DNA of 31,996 nucleotides, taken from IMG/VR virus record IMGVR_UViG_3300027749_000339, positions 1-31,996 of that record; one strand, written 5' to 3'. Of this stretch, positions 1-6,321 are shown piece after piece. Position 1 is the stretch's first letter. Every line of letters starts with the position of its first letter. Source of the DNA: a virus. A program made the position numbers and the translations under genes. Under the pieces are notes generated by a model that did no database searches, was not told the DNA's origin, and was given only the letters and a program-made list of their open reading frames with translations.

Positions 1-24
1 GGGGGGGGGGGGGGGGGGGGTAGT
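1..24. repeat. Left copy of terminal G-run plus TAGT
   Basis: The window opens with 20 G followed by TAGT. The last 15 bases of the window are 11 G followed by TAGT, so the two ends share G11TAGT. This is what a circular molecule, or a contig closed on an overlap, would show. A homopolymer at the 5' end cannot be the usual two-colour sequencing artefact, which adds G at read 3' ends and would appear as C at a contig start. The tract length is uncertain. Confidence 0.75.
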
Positions 25-64
25 GCTCGCCATTGCTGCCGCCTTTAGTTTGTGGCCGTTCTAA

Positions 65-95
65 GTGTCGGCACTGTAGACACCAAGTGCGACAC
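65..95. other. Imperfect inverted repeat, candidate attP core
   Basis: GTGTCGGCACT (65-75) and AGTGCGACAC (86-95) are inverted copies apart from one bulged G, around a 10-nt centre. Weaker flanking symmetry (AGTTT near 48, AAACT near 112) extends the dyad to about 70 bp. It starts 20 bp beyond the integrase stop codon. Serine integrases use attP sites of about 50 bp with imperfect dyad symmetry next to int, which fits. The alternative is a weak transcription terminator for int, but no T-run follows on the minus strand. Confidence 0.45.
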
Positions 96-115
96 CTCGC
101 CGAAATGTCAAAAAC

Positions 116-1447
116 TTAGCGAAGCCAGCGCACCTCAACTCGGCTCGGATCGAACGGGCCGCCGCGCCGTTTGGCCGGGTAAACAGTCACGGCGAGCGTG
201 GCGGCGATCCACCTGCGACGGTGCGCGTCGCTCATCGCCGACCATGCCGTGCCGGTGTTTATCGGTGCGAAGTCGTGCGCAGCAGTTCGGTCTCGCAGAG
301 TGTCTAGGCGGCGCACCACTGCGGTGCGCAGTGCCCGCCATTCGACCGGCTCCAGCTCGCCAGCGTCGAGCATGCGGGCGTAGTCGCCGAGCTTCGCCTC
401 GGCCTCGGCGATCTCGTCGGCGAGCTGCTCGGCGTCGCCTGTCTGCGCAGTGGCATGAGAGGCGGTCGTTAGGAACGTGGCAGCGCGCGCCTCGACGATG
501 CGGTCGACTCCATCGCGCGAGACGTAGATATGGCCGCAGCCGCCTGCGGCGGCGTTGCAGCCGTAGAGCCGCATCTTCCCGCGCATGTGGCCCGAGAGGG
601 TATGGCCGCAGGCGCCGCAGATAGCGAGGCCGGAGAGCAGGTAGCGGCCCGAGGTAGCCCGGCGTTTCTCGGTGAGTCGCTCGCGAAGTCGCTCGTAGGT
701 CACTCGGTCCAACACCGGCGGCCAGTCGCCAGTGCCGACGATCTCGCCGTCGTGCATCTGTAGGCCTGCAAGCGATGGTGCCGTAATCATCACGCGCAGC
801 GTGGTCGGGTACCACTTGCCGCCGAACCGAGTCGGCACCTGGCGGGCGATGAAGTCGGCGCAGATATCGGCGAGGCCTTCGCCTGCGAGGATTCGCTCGG
901 CGGTTTCAGTGACGATCGCCGCCCGCTCTGGATTCACGACGCCGCCCGAGTCGTAGGGATAGCCGAGCCGCCCGGTCGGGCGCCCTCGGTCTCTCAGCTC
1001 TGACTGCTTGCGCCTGATCCGGCGCTGCTTGTCTTCGCTTTCCTTGCGGGCCACGGCGCCGGTGATCCTCGCCATGAGTCGGCCCTCGGGCGTGGTGAAG
1101 TCAAGGTCGCCAGCGGTGACGGTGAGCACTCGCACGCCGGTGCGCTCAACGAGCACGACGAAATCCTCCAGCTCGCGCGGTGAGCGGTGCAGGCGGTCGG
1201 GATGGTCGGCGATCAGTGTCGTGATGGCGCCCGAGTCAATCGCCTCGCAGGCGGCGACGTAGCCGGGGCGAGGCTTGCCCGAAAAAGCAGAGAACGAGTT
1301 ATCAACCCAGACGGCCGAGACCTCCAGTCCGAGCCGCTCGGCCAGCGCTCGGGCGTCGGCCTCCTGTCTCGCCACGCCTCGGCCTGCACCCTCCTGGTCG
1401 TCGGAGATCCTGCAATAGATGCCGGTGCTACCTGTAATCCTCGTCAT
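116..1447 (-). CDS. int: Large serine recombinase (phage integrase)
   Basis: Site-specific recombinase expected to integrate the phage between attP and a host attB. The N-terminal resolvase domain has the nucleophile motif YCRIS (Ser15) and a DRLHRS motif near residue 84 that carries catalytic arginines. A recombinase domain follows, then a zinc ribbon with paired cysteines (CGACGH ... GCGH) around residues 275-310, a coiled-coil segment and a short C-terminal tail. At 443 residues it is at the short end of the large serine integrase family. The ATG at 1447 is preceded by AGGGTGG. The gene is read in the same direction as the late operon but lies behind a strong terminator, so it needs its own promoter; none is convincing upstream. 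The sequence supports the family firmly; integrase rather than invertase is inferred from phage context and size. Confidence 0.95.
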   Translation of the reverse strand: MTRITGSTGIYCRISDDQEGAGRGVARQEADARALAERLGLEVSAVWVDNSFSAFSGKPRPGYVAACEAIDSGAITTLIADHPDRLHRSPRELEDFVVLVERTGVRVLTVTAGDLDFTTPEGRLMARITGAVARKESEDKQRRIRRKQSELRDRGRPTGRLGYPYDSGGVVNPERAAIVTETAERILAGEGLADICADFIARQVPTRFGGKWYPTTLRVMITAPSLAGLQMHDGEIVGTGDWPPVLDRVTYERLRERLTEKRRATSGRYLLSGLAICGACGHTLSGHMRGKMRLYGCNAAAGGCGHIYVSRDGVDRIVEARAATFLTTASHATAQTGDAEQLADEIAEAEAKLGDYARMLDAGELEPVEWRALRTAVVRRLDTLRDRTAAHDFAPINTGTAWSAMSDAHRRRWIAATLAVTVYPAKRRGGPFDPSRVEVRWLR

Positions 1448-1534
1448 AGAGCCACCCTAGGCGACATGTGCAGAGAATAGGTGCGGCTTCCCAAGTATCC
1501 GAGGCATACATGCGCACAAGGTCAGCAGAGACGC

Positions 1535-1563
1535 AAAAAAGCCCGGCGCTGCGTGCGCCGGGC
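1535..1563 (-). terminator. Intrinsic terminator of the late operon
   Basis: GCCCGGCGC (1541-1549) pairs perfectly with GCGCCGGGC (1555-1563) across a 5-nt loop. On the minus strand the stem is followed by six T. It sits about 70 bp beyond the last late gene and before the integrase, so it should end late transcription and insulate int. Confidence 0.92.
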
Positions 1564-1631
1564 CTTCCGCTCTGTAATGCCGATTAGCCCCCTCACCAGC
1601 ATCACAACGCAGGACTAGTGCCGGTTATCGG

Positions 1632-1877
1632 TCAGACGGTCGGGTGCCCTCCGTCAACCGAGGCGACATAGGGCGGCGCTGCCGGTGCGCTCGGTGCCGA
1701 GCTGCTTGGCGAGTTCGGCATAAGCACGCCGCCGATGGCACCGGCGGCGGTGCCTGCGAGTGTCCAGAGCGTGGCGGCGTCGTGGCCGCTTGTGGTGAGG
1801 ATCACGCCGCCGATGATGGCGGCGAGGGCGAGCACGCCGAGAACGGCGAGGCCTAGCGGATTGCGAGCTGCGGGCAT
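1632..1877 (-). CDS. Small two-helix membrane protein
   Basis: Not recognised as a family. The 81 residues contain two hydrophobic segments, about residues 8-28 and 35-53, separated by a short polar turn, and then a Ser/Pro/Ala-rich tail. This topology fits a second holin, an antiholin-like partner or an envelope-modifying protein. The start overlaps the end of the acidic peptide gene upstream, and GGAGC precedes the ATG. It is the last gene before the late terminator, so it should be expressed with the structural genes. A lysis role is an inference; the main holin candidate lies next to the endolysin at 5.8-6.1 kb. Confidence 0.7.
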   Translation of the reverse strand: MPAARNPLGLAVLGVLALAAIIGGVILTTSGHDAATLWTLAGTAAGAIGGVLMPNSPSSSAPSAPAAPPYVASVDGGHPTV

Positions 1878-1996
1878 TGATTGCTCCAGTCGTAGGGGAT
1901 CGGGTCGGGATAGGGATCGGGGTCAACGACCTCAAGGTCGTCGTCGTTGTCCTCGTCGTCGGGTGTCCAGGTTGGCGACGGTAGGGTGATGGTCAC
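1853..1996 (-). CDS. Short Asp/Pro-rich acidic protein
   Basis: A 47-residue ORF with a GTG start whose GTGA overlaps the stop of the preceding gene, suggesting translational coupling. The composition is very acidic (runs of Asp/Glu) with Asp-Pro repeats such as DPDPYPDPIP. It has no recognisable domain and is likely disordered. Acidic character could reflect a structural accessory or a DNA-mimic-like peptide, but nothing in the sequence decides this. Confidence 0.6.
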   Translation of the reverse strand: MTITLPSPTWTPDDEDNDDDLEVVDPDPYPDPIPYDWSNQCPQLAIR

Positions 1997-2376
1997 TCTT
2001 CGCCCTCTTCTTCTTCGTCGTCGGGTTCCGGCTCTGGATTGTTGAGCGTCGCCCAGAGTCCGTCGAGGTAGCCGCATGCGTCGGTAATGGAGTCCTGCAC
2101 GCAGCTCGGGTCTTCGTAGGCGGCGCCGGTGTTGAGCATGTGCGCGATTCTTGAAAGCTTCACGCAGACCATGTGCATGATTGACCACTCGGCGCAGGAA
2201 TCGACCGCCTCGCCGTCGTTCAGCGCCGACATCACTGCGGAAACTCGGCGGTAATCCTCCCAGAACGGGCCATAGCTGCTGGCCCGGTCTCCGCTCTGCG
2301 AGTTGGTCAGGGCGAACGCGTTCAGCAGCGTGCTCTCGTACTCGGGCGCCGTGGTCTCGGTTTCCTCGTCGTGCAT
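1993..2376 (-). CDS. DUF6378-like protein (MazG-like fold possible)
   Basis: The 127-residue protein has the pattern of a common phage family: a Ser-Ser-Tyr-Gly segment near residues 33-36, a following FWEDYRRVSAVMSAL helix, then MHMVCVKLSRIAHM and a D-x-x-x-D-A-C-G-Y-L-D-G-L helix near residues 95-107. DUF6378 members are predicted all-alpha proteins related to MazG-type nucleotide pyrophosphohydrolases, though catalysis has not been shown for this one. The C-terminus ends in a run of acidic residues. The ATG at 2376 has AGGAAAGG upstream; a much longer in-frame extension reads through the opposite phase of the glycine-rich gene and is rejected. Confidence 0.75.
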   Translation of the reverse strand: MHDEETETTAPEYESTLLNAFALTNSQSGDRASSYGPFWEDYRRVSAVMSALNDGEAVDSCAEWSIMHMVCVKLSRIAHMLNTGAAYEDPSCVQDSITDACGYLDGLWATLNNPEPEPDDEEEEGEE

Positions 2377-2389
2377 GTCGTGACCTTTC

Positions 2390-3301
2390 CTAGAGTCGCC
2401 AGCGCAGAACGATGATTCCACCGGCGCCAGCGCCACCGGCGCGGTTTGTTCCGATTCCTGCTCCGCCACCACCTGCGCCATAAGCGCTCCCTGCGGTTGG
2501 TGCGGTAGAACTGGTACCACCGGTACCACCGTTTCCACCACCACCGGTGCCGCCAGCGCCTGCGGTGCCTGAGACGTTCGCGCCGCCACCGCCACCACCG
2601 GCGTAGATGGCTGATGAGCCGGTGACCCACGTCGTGGTGTAGCCGGAGCCGCCAGCACCGCCAGCGCGAATAGTTGCTGTTGTGCCTGCGGATGATTGGC
2701 CGCCACCGCCACCACCGGCGCGATCGTTAGCAGTTGCAGATCCGTAGCTACTGCCACCGCTGTTTCCTTGGCCTGACGTACCGGCTGCGCCAGCGACGCT
2801 CGTCGAAGCGTTTGCGCCGCCGCCGCCGCCGCTGCCACCAGTTGTCGGTGGCGATACACTGGTGTAACCACCACCACCACCACCGTTTGCCTGAACGATT
2901 GTGGTGTTCGGGTAATAGGCCAGTCGTGAATACTGGCCCTGTGATCCCGCCGAGGTGATAGCACCAGCCCCACCAGTTGACGCGACGTTCACAGTGATCG
3001 GAGTGGTCGGGCTTATCGTCGTAAAACTGCCGGTGAGGACGCCGCCCGCACCGCCACCGCCACCGGTGACCACAGTGGTAGCTGCACCGCCACCACCACC
3101 GGCACCGATAAGCAGATATTCAAAATATCCGGGGACCGGGGTCGTGAGATTGAGGCCCGAGGCCTCGTTGCTAGACGTAATAACCAAATATCGCCAGCCG
3201 TCAGCGTCGTAGGTGCTGGTCGTCATCCCAGTGCTGGGCAGCACCAGTGACGGGTGCGAGAGGGTCGCGGCGCTCGAAACTATGCCAGCGGTGGAAGGCA
3301 T
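2390..3301 (-). CDS. Glycine-rich tail fibre/appendage protein
   Basis: 303 residues. An N-terminal region of about 60 residues leads to a motif of the type YLLIGAGGGGG and then many poly-Gly and Gly-Gly-x-Gly blocks to the end, finishing with GGIIVLRWRL. This is the pattern of the glycine-rich domain found in phage tail fibres and adhesins, where polyglycine helices can bind receptors. The ATG shares its A with the TAA of the upstream collagen-like gene, so the two are coupled. It is probably a virion surface protein involved in host attachment. The repeats make it prone to length variation. Confidence 0.8.
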   Translation of the reverse strand: MPSTAGIVSSAATLSHPSLVLPSTGMTTSTYDADGWRYLVITSSNEASGLNLTTPVPGYFEYLLIGAGGGGGAATTVVTGGGGGAGGVLTGSFTTISPTTPITVNVASTGGAGAITSAGSQGQYSRLAYYPNTTIVQANGGGGGGYTSVSPPTTGGSGGGGGANASTSVAGAAGTSGQGNSGGSSYGSATANDRAGGGGGGQSSAGTTATIRAGGAGGSGYTTTWVTGSSAIYAGGGGGGANVSGTAGAGGTGGGGNGGTGGTSSTAPTAGSAYGAGGGGAGIGTNRAGGAGAGGIIVLRWRL

Positions 3302-4077
3302 TAGCTAGCCGCCAAGTCGCCGACGAGGACGTAGCTATTTGACGCTACGCAGATGAGCGTTGCTGCCGAGTAGCGCGCGCGAATCGTTGTGGTCGGCGTG
3401 CCGTCGAGCGTCACGCCCGAGCCTTTGGAGATCGTTGGGACGGTTGCGTTCGTGACAAGGAAATCGACGCGCTGCCCGACCGATAGGGCCAGCGACGTGG
3501 TGACCGAGATCGCTGTAGCTGAGTCAACGAGGATCAGATACCCAGCGTCACCGCTCACCAGTGTCGTTGACGATGACCATGTCCGGTTCGGTTGCGCTGC
3601 GCTCCACGAACCTTGCGCGCCGGTTGCACCGGTCGGCAGACCGAGGTTGAGCGTCTGGTTTGGTGCGGTGCCGGTGATCGTTGCGGTGGCCGAGCCGCCA
3701 GCGGCGACCGTAGAAACGGTGCCGATGGCGAGAGTGTTTGGTGATCCTGTCGCACCGGTCGGCAGACCGAGGTTGAGCGTCTGGTTTGGTGCGGTGCCGG
3801 TGACCGACGCGGTCGCTGAACCGCCAGCGGCGACCGTGGACACGGTGCCAATGGCGAGAGTGTTCGCTGGGCCAGCGTCGCCAGTGTTTCCGCGTGGGAT
3901 CGTAAACGCCAGCGACTGCGACGGCGCCGTGCCGGAGACCACTACCGACGCCGAAGTGCCAGCGGCACCCGTCGTGGTGCCGCTGACGCTAAGCGAGTTC
4001 GCAGGGCCAGCAGGCCCCGACACGCCGACGGCGACGATGCGGTCGTCGGAGTAGTTCAGAGTGATAGAGACGCTCAT
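3301..4077 (-). CDS. Collagen-like repeat tail fibre protein
   Basis: 258 residues. After about 20 residues, short collagen-like triplets (GPAGPA, GATGAQG) punctuate three copies of a roughly 42-residue unit; copies two and three are nearly identical and copy one is diverged. The unit ends in a TAPNQTLNLGLPTGATG-type sequence. The C-terminal 100 residues form a separate, beta-rich looking domain (YLILVDSATAISVTT...) suited to trimeric attachment. This architecture is typical of phage fibres or host-recognition proteins. It is translationally linked to neighbouring fibre genes. Function as a receptor-binding fibre is inferred from architecture and context. Confidence 0.82.
   Translation of the reverse strand: MSVSITLNYSDDRIVAVGVSGPAGPANSLSVSGTTTGAAGTSASVVVSGTAPSQSLAFTIPRGNTGDAGPANTLAIGTVSTVAAGGSATASVTGTAPNQTLNLGLPTGATGSPNTLAIGTVSTVAAGGSATATITGTAPNQTLNLGLPTGATGAQGSWSAAQPNRTWSSSTTLVSGDAGYLILVDSATAISVTTSLALSVGQRVDFLVTNATVPTISKGSGVTLDGTPTTTIRARYSAATLICVASNSYVLVGDLAAS
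3626..3877 (-). repeat. Two tandem 126-bp repeats in the fibre gene
   Basis: The block starting at 3626 recurs from 3752 with high identity; the first 50 or so bases of the two units are identical. The unit is 42 codons, so gain or loss of a copy keeps the frame. A third, diverged copy lies upstream in the protein (above 3877). Confidence 0.85.
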
Positions 4078-4412
4078 CGGGTGACGCCTTTCTCAATGAT
4101 GACCGAGCCGCCGAGCAGGCGGGTCACGGTGGCGCCGTTCGTTTCGGCGAGATCCCAGACGCCGCCGCCAGGAGTGAGCGCCGAGGTCGTCGCGGCTGAC
4201 AGTGTGCAGGCGAAGGTGCCAGCGGCTGCGTTCGTGATCGAGCAGGAGAACGTCGCGAGCACGGTTGACGAGTCGGCAGTGGCTCGCACCTGCGCGGTGT
4301 AAGTGCGACCGCTGATGTTGATCGGGGCGCCTGCTGAGTCCTGCAGCGTGACGCTGACTGTCTCGGTGTCGCCGGTGCGCAGGTTCAGTAGGTAGTTCGC
4401 CGGTGATGACAT
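4074..4412 (-). CDS. BppU-like small tail/baseplate protein
   Basis: 112 residues with the pattern of the immunoglobulin-like N-terminal domain of baseplate upper proteins: a Gly-Asp-Thr start to a beta strand, then LQDSAGAPINISGRTYTAQVR, a Ser/Thr-rich strand, AAAGTFACTLSAATT and a closing VWDLAETNGATVTRLLGG. Such domains often link fibres to the tail tip. It ends four bases into the start of the collagen-like gene (ATGA-type overlap) and so belongs to the same fibre module. The ATG at 4412 is preceded by GAAAGG; an upstream extension in the phosphoesterase region has no coding character. The family call rests on pattern only. Confidence 0.65.
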   Translation of the reverse strand: MSSPANYLLNLRTGDTETVSVTLQDSAGAPINISGRTYTAQVRATADSSTVLATFSCSITNAAAGTFACTLSAATTSALTPGGGVWDLAETNGATVTRLLGGSVIIEKGVTR

Positions 4413-4426
4413 GGCGGCGCCTTTCG

Positions 4427-5605
4427 TTAGTTGAGCACGGCGAGGTCGCCCCAGCCGCGAGGGCCGTAGGCGGTGCCGACGCCGAGCGTGAGCATTCCGG
4501 GCGGGGAGTGTTGGCCGGTCGTGGCCGTGAACCACTCCGAGCCGCCGTCCATCGCAGGCACCTGCACGAACGTGCGGCCGGTGGCCTCGCTGACGATCAG
4601 GTGGTGATAGTGGCCCGAGAGCAGCAGCGAGGCGTCAGCGACTGGCTGGCGGCCCATGACCTGACCTCGCCACCAGTTCTCTGCCCGCTGCGCAGGGTGG
4701 CCGCCGCCGCTGCGAACGTGACCATGAGCAAACGCGCACGGCGTGCCTGCGACGTCGAGCACGAGCGTGGCCGAGTCGGCGAGCACGGTGGAGACATGGG
4801 TATATCGGGCAGGGTTAGCGGCGAGCACCTCGGCGACCTGCTCAACGACCGCGAGGTCGTCGTTATCGGTCGTGCGCGTGTACGCCTTGCCGGAGCCGTT
4901 GCGGTTCTCGCCGTGATTACCTGGCACTGCCGCCAGTACCACTCGGGGCACGAGCGGCGCCACGGTGTCAACCGCTCGCAGGATGAGTCGGCGGGCGAGG
5001 CGGAGCTGCTCGCGTCGGTCAAGGTCGGTCGTGAAAGCTTGGGCGGGGTAGTGCCCGCTGCACTGCTCGACGAGGTCGCCGAGGCCGACGAGGTAGACGG
5101 CGCTGATCTCTCGGCCGGAGCGCTTGAGTTCGCGTAGGCGTGCGGGCAGGGCGTCAATCGCTGCGCAGATGCGAGTCGTCGTAGCGGCGCTGCCGCCGCC
5201 TTCGCCTTTGCCGAGCTGCCAGTCGGAAAGCGCCACAAGTAGAGCACGCTCGCCGGTGACGACCGGGGCGACAATTGACCGGCGGCGCATGGCGATGGCG
5301 CAGAGTGCGTCAATATCGGCACGCTCGCCGGTGTTGCTCTTGGCCCGCAGTGCCGCTCGGTAATACTTGAGGCGTCGGCCGTCGTGGGTATCCCATGCCC
5401 GCACCTGAATGCTGCCGGGCACGACCTCGGTCGTAGCCGGGTCTAGTCCCCAATCGGCGACGAGTTCATGCCAGACGCCGCTCGTCGGCTCGGCCTCCAG
5501 CGGCGCCGTAGTAATCGTGCCTGAGTCGCCGGTCCACGCGATGCCCGGCTCCCAGCCCGACGGGTGACGTCGTGACTCTGCGGCCTCTACCTCGTCCGAG
5601 AACAT
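4427..5605 (-). CDS. Calcineurin-like metallophosphoesterase
   Basis: 392 residues with metallophosphoesterase motifs in order: SDWQ (127-130), GLGD (174-177), GNHGE (229-233), AHGH (293-296) and SGHYHH (330-335), which supply the Asp, His and Asn ligands of a two-metal centre. The N-terminal 120 residues are less conserved. Similar phosphoesterases occur in actinophage late regions, where the substrate is unknown; DNA repair, nucleotide or cell-wall phosphodiester cleavage are all possible. The ATG at 5605 has GGGAGG at good spacing; a GTG at 5641 would add 12 residues. Either start overlaps the upstream HTH gene. Presence between holin and fibre genes suggests late expression. Confidence 0.85.
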   Translation of the reverse strand: MFSDEVEAAESRRHPSGWEPGIAWTGDSGTITTAPLEAEPTSGVWHELVADWGLDPATTEVVPGSIQVRAWDTHDGRRLKYYRAALRAKSNTGERADIDALCAIAMRRRSIVAPVVTGERALLVALSDWQLGKGEGGGSAATTTRICAAIDALPARLRELKRSGREISAVYLVGLGDLVEQCSGHYPAQAFTTDLDRREQLRLARRLILRAVDTVAPLVPRVVLAAVPGNHGENRNGSGKAYTRTTDNDDLAVVEQVAEVLAANPARYTHVSTVLADSATLVLDVAGTPCAFAHGHVRSGGGHPAQRAENWWRGQVMGRQPVADASLLLSGHYHHLIVSEATGRTFVQVPAMDGGSEWFTATTGQHSPPGMLTLGVGTAYGPRGWGDLAVLN

Positions 5606-5829
5606 TGGCAGGCCTCCCGCCGGTGTCTGCTCATGGACCACTCAGAAACCTCAACGCCTCGCGCCTTGAGCGCTCGGGCAATTGCGGCAGATGTGTAAGC
5701 CGGGCTGCTGATGGCGGCGACGACCTCGGCACGCAGATCGTCGTCAAGCTGCGCCAGCACCGAGGCCACGGTGCAGATGACGCCAGCGCCTCGGCCCTTT
5801 ACCTGGCGCACCTCGTCGGCGAAACTCAT
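5587..5829 (-). CDS. Small helix-turn-helix protein
   Basis: 80 residues. The second half (about 38-75) reads as a helix-turn-helix: TSAAIARALKARGVEVSEWSMSRHRREACQC, ending in a basic RHRR segment and a Cys-x-Cys. Proteins of this type are recurrent small genes in actinophages and probably bind DNA, but no target is known. The ATGA overlap couples it to the holin gene upstream, and it overlaps the phosphoesterase start downstream. A regulatory role in the late operon is an inference. Confidence 0.7.
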   Translation of the reverse strand: MSFADEVRQVKGRGAGVICTVASVLAQLDDDLRAEVVAAISSPAYTSAAIARALKARGVEVSEWSMSRHRREACQCSRTR

Positions 5830-6077
5830 CGGAACCAGTGGCGCCGGTGCGGAGCCTGCTCGGCAATGTGTCGATCTAGGCGGCTGCCGACCCTGCCGAC
5901 CTCGTCGGCGGTGCGGTCGATCTTGCCCTCAATGCGCTCAAGCTTGGCGGCGTTCTCGCCATGCTCGGCGGTGTTGAGGCTGCGAGTCTTGCGGCTCTGC
6001 CAGACAGTGCCCGCCAGTGCGAGCAGTCCGGCGGTCAGCGCTGCAAGGATCGGGGTCCACTCAATGACGGCGAGCAT
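5826..6077 (-). CDS. Putative holin
   Basis: 83 residues with a single N-terminal transmembrane segment (about residues 8-27, preceded by a short MLAVIEW leader), a basic step (RKTR) and an amphipathic, probably coiled-coil region (about 38-72) with heptad-like Leu/Ile/Val spacing. This topology is found in single-span phage holins or holin-like proteins. Its position four bases after the endolysin gene is the strongest argument. It would form membrane lesions that let the amidase reach the wall. No dual-start (holin/antiholin) motif is obvious. Confidence 0.75.
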   Translation of the reverse strand: MLAVIEWTPILAALTAGLLALAGTVWQSRKTRSLNTAEHGENAAKLERIEGKIDRTADEVGRVGSRLDRHIAEQAPHRRHWFR

Positions 6078-6081
6078 GCCG

Positions 6082-6321
6082 TTACTTCGTAATCGGGATC
6101 GCGCGCAGGAAGTCCGGCGAGACCTTCCACACCTGGCACGGCCCGAGCTGATCGGGCTGCGTATCAGCGGGCGGGGTGAGGACTCGGCCGCCGCCTTGGC
6201 TGATGACGTAGTCGATCGAAGCGACGAGGCTCGGCGTCGGCAAGTGCCAGCGGCCGGAGAGGTTCGCCTGCACGACCCAGACGTCGGGCGAGTTGTTGGC
6301 GCGCATGAGCCATACGTTCAT
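6082..6321 (-). CDS. Possible internally started endolysin C-domain
   Basis: Met189 of the endolysin is preceded by GAGGAGGACACG, a near-perfect Shine-Dalgarno at 5-nt spacing, exactly at the linker between amidase and C-terminal domain. Translation from here would give a free 79-residue C-terminal domain starting MNVWLMRANN. In several endolysins such secondary starts produce a separate wall-binding subunit that assembles with the full-length enzyme. The ribosome binding site is seen; use of it is inferred. The Glu-Glu-Asp it encodes could also be simple linker coding. Confidence 0.5.
   Translation of the reverse strand: MNVWLMRANNSPDVWVVQANLSGRWHLPTPSLVASIDYVISQGGGRVLTPPADTQPDQLGPCQVWKVSPDFLRAIPITK

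Noticed and set aside
1-20. Poly-G as a two-colour sequencing artefact
   Set aside because: Artefactual G runs sit at read 3' ends and would show as C at a contig start; the matching TAGT at both ends also argues for a real tract.
52-624. Plus-strand ORF opposite the integrase
   Set aside because: Arg/Ser-rich low-complexity translation, antisense to a well-supported integrase; typical GC-rich shadow frame.
1448-1534. Sigma70 promoter for int
   Set aside because: TATTCT- and GATACT-like -10 boxes occur, but no -35 at correct spacing; left unannotated.
2377-2973. N-terminal extension of the DUF6378-like protein
   Set aside because: It is an off-frame reading of the glycine-rich gene (poly-Val/Ala); the ATG at 2376 has a strong ribosome binding site.
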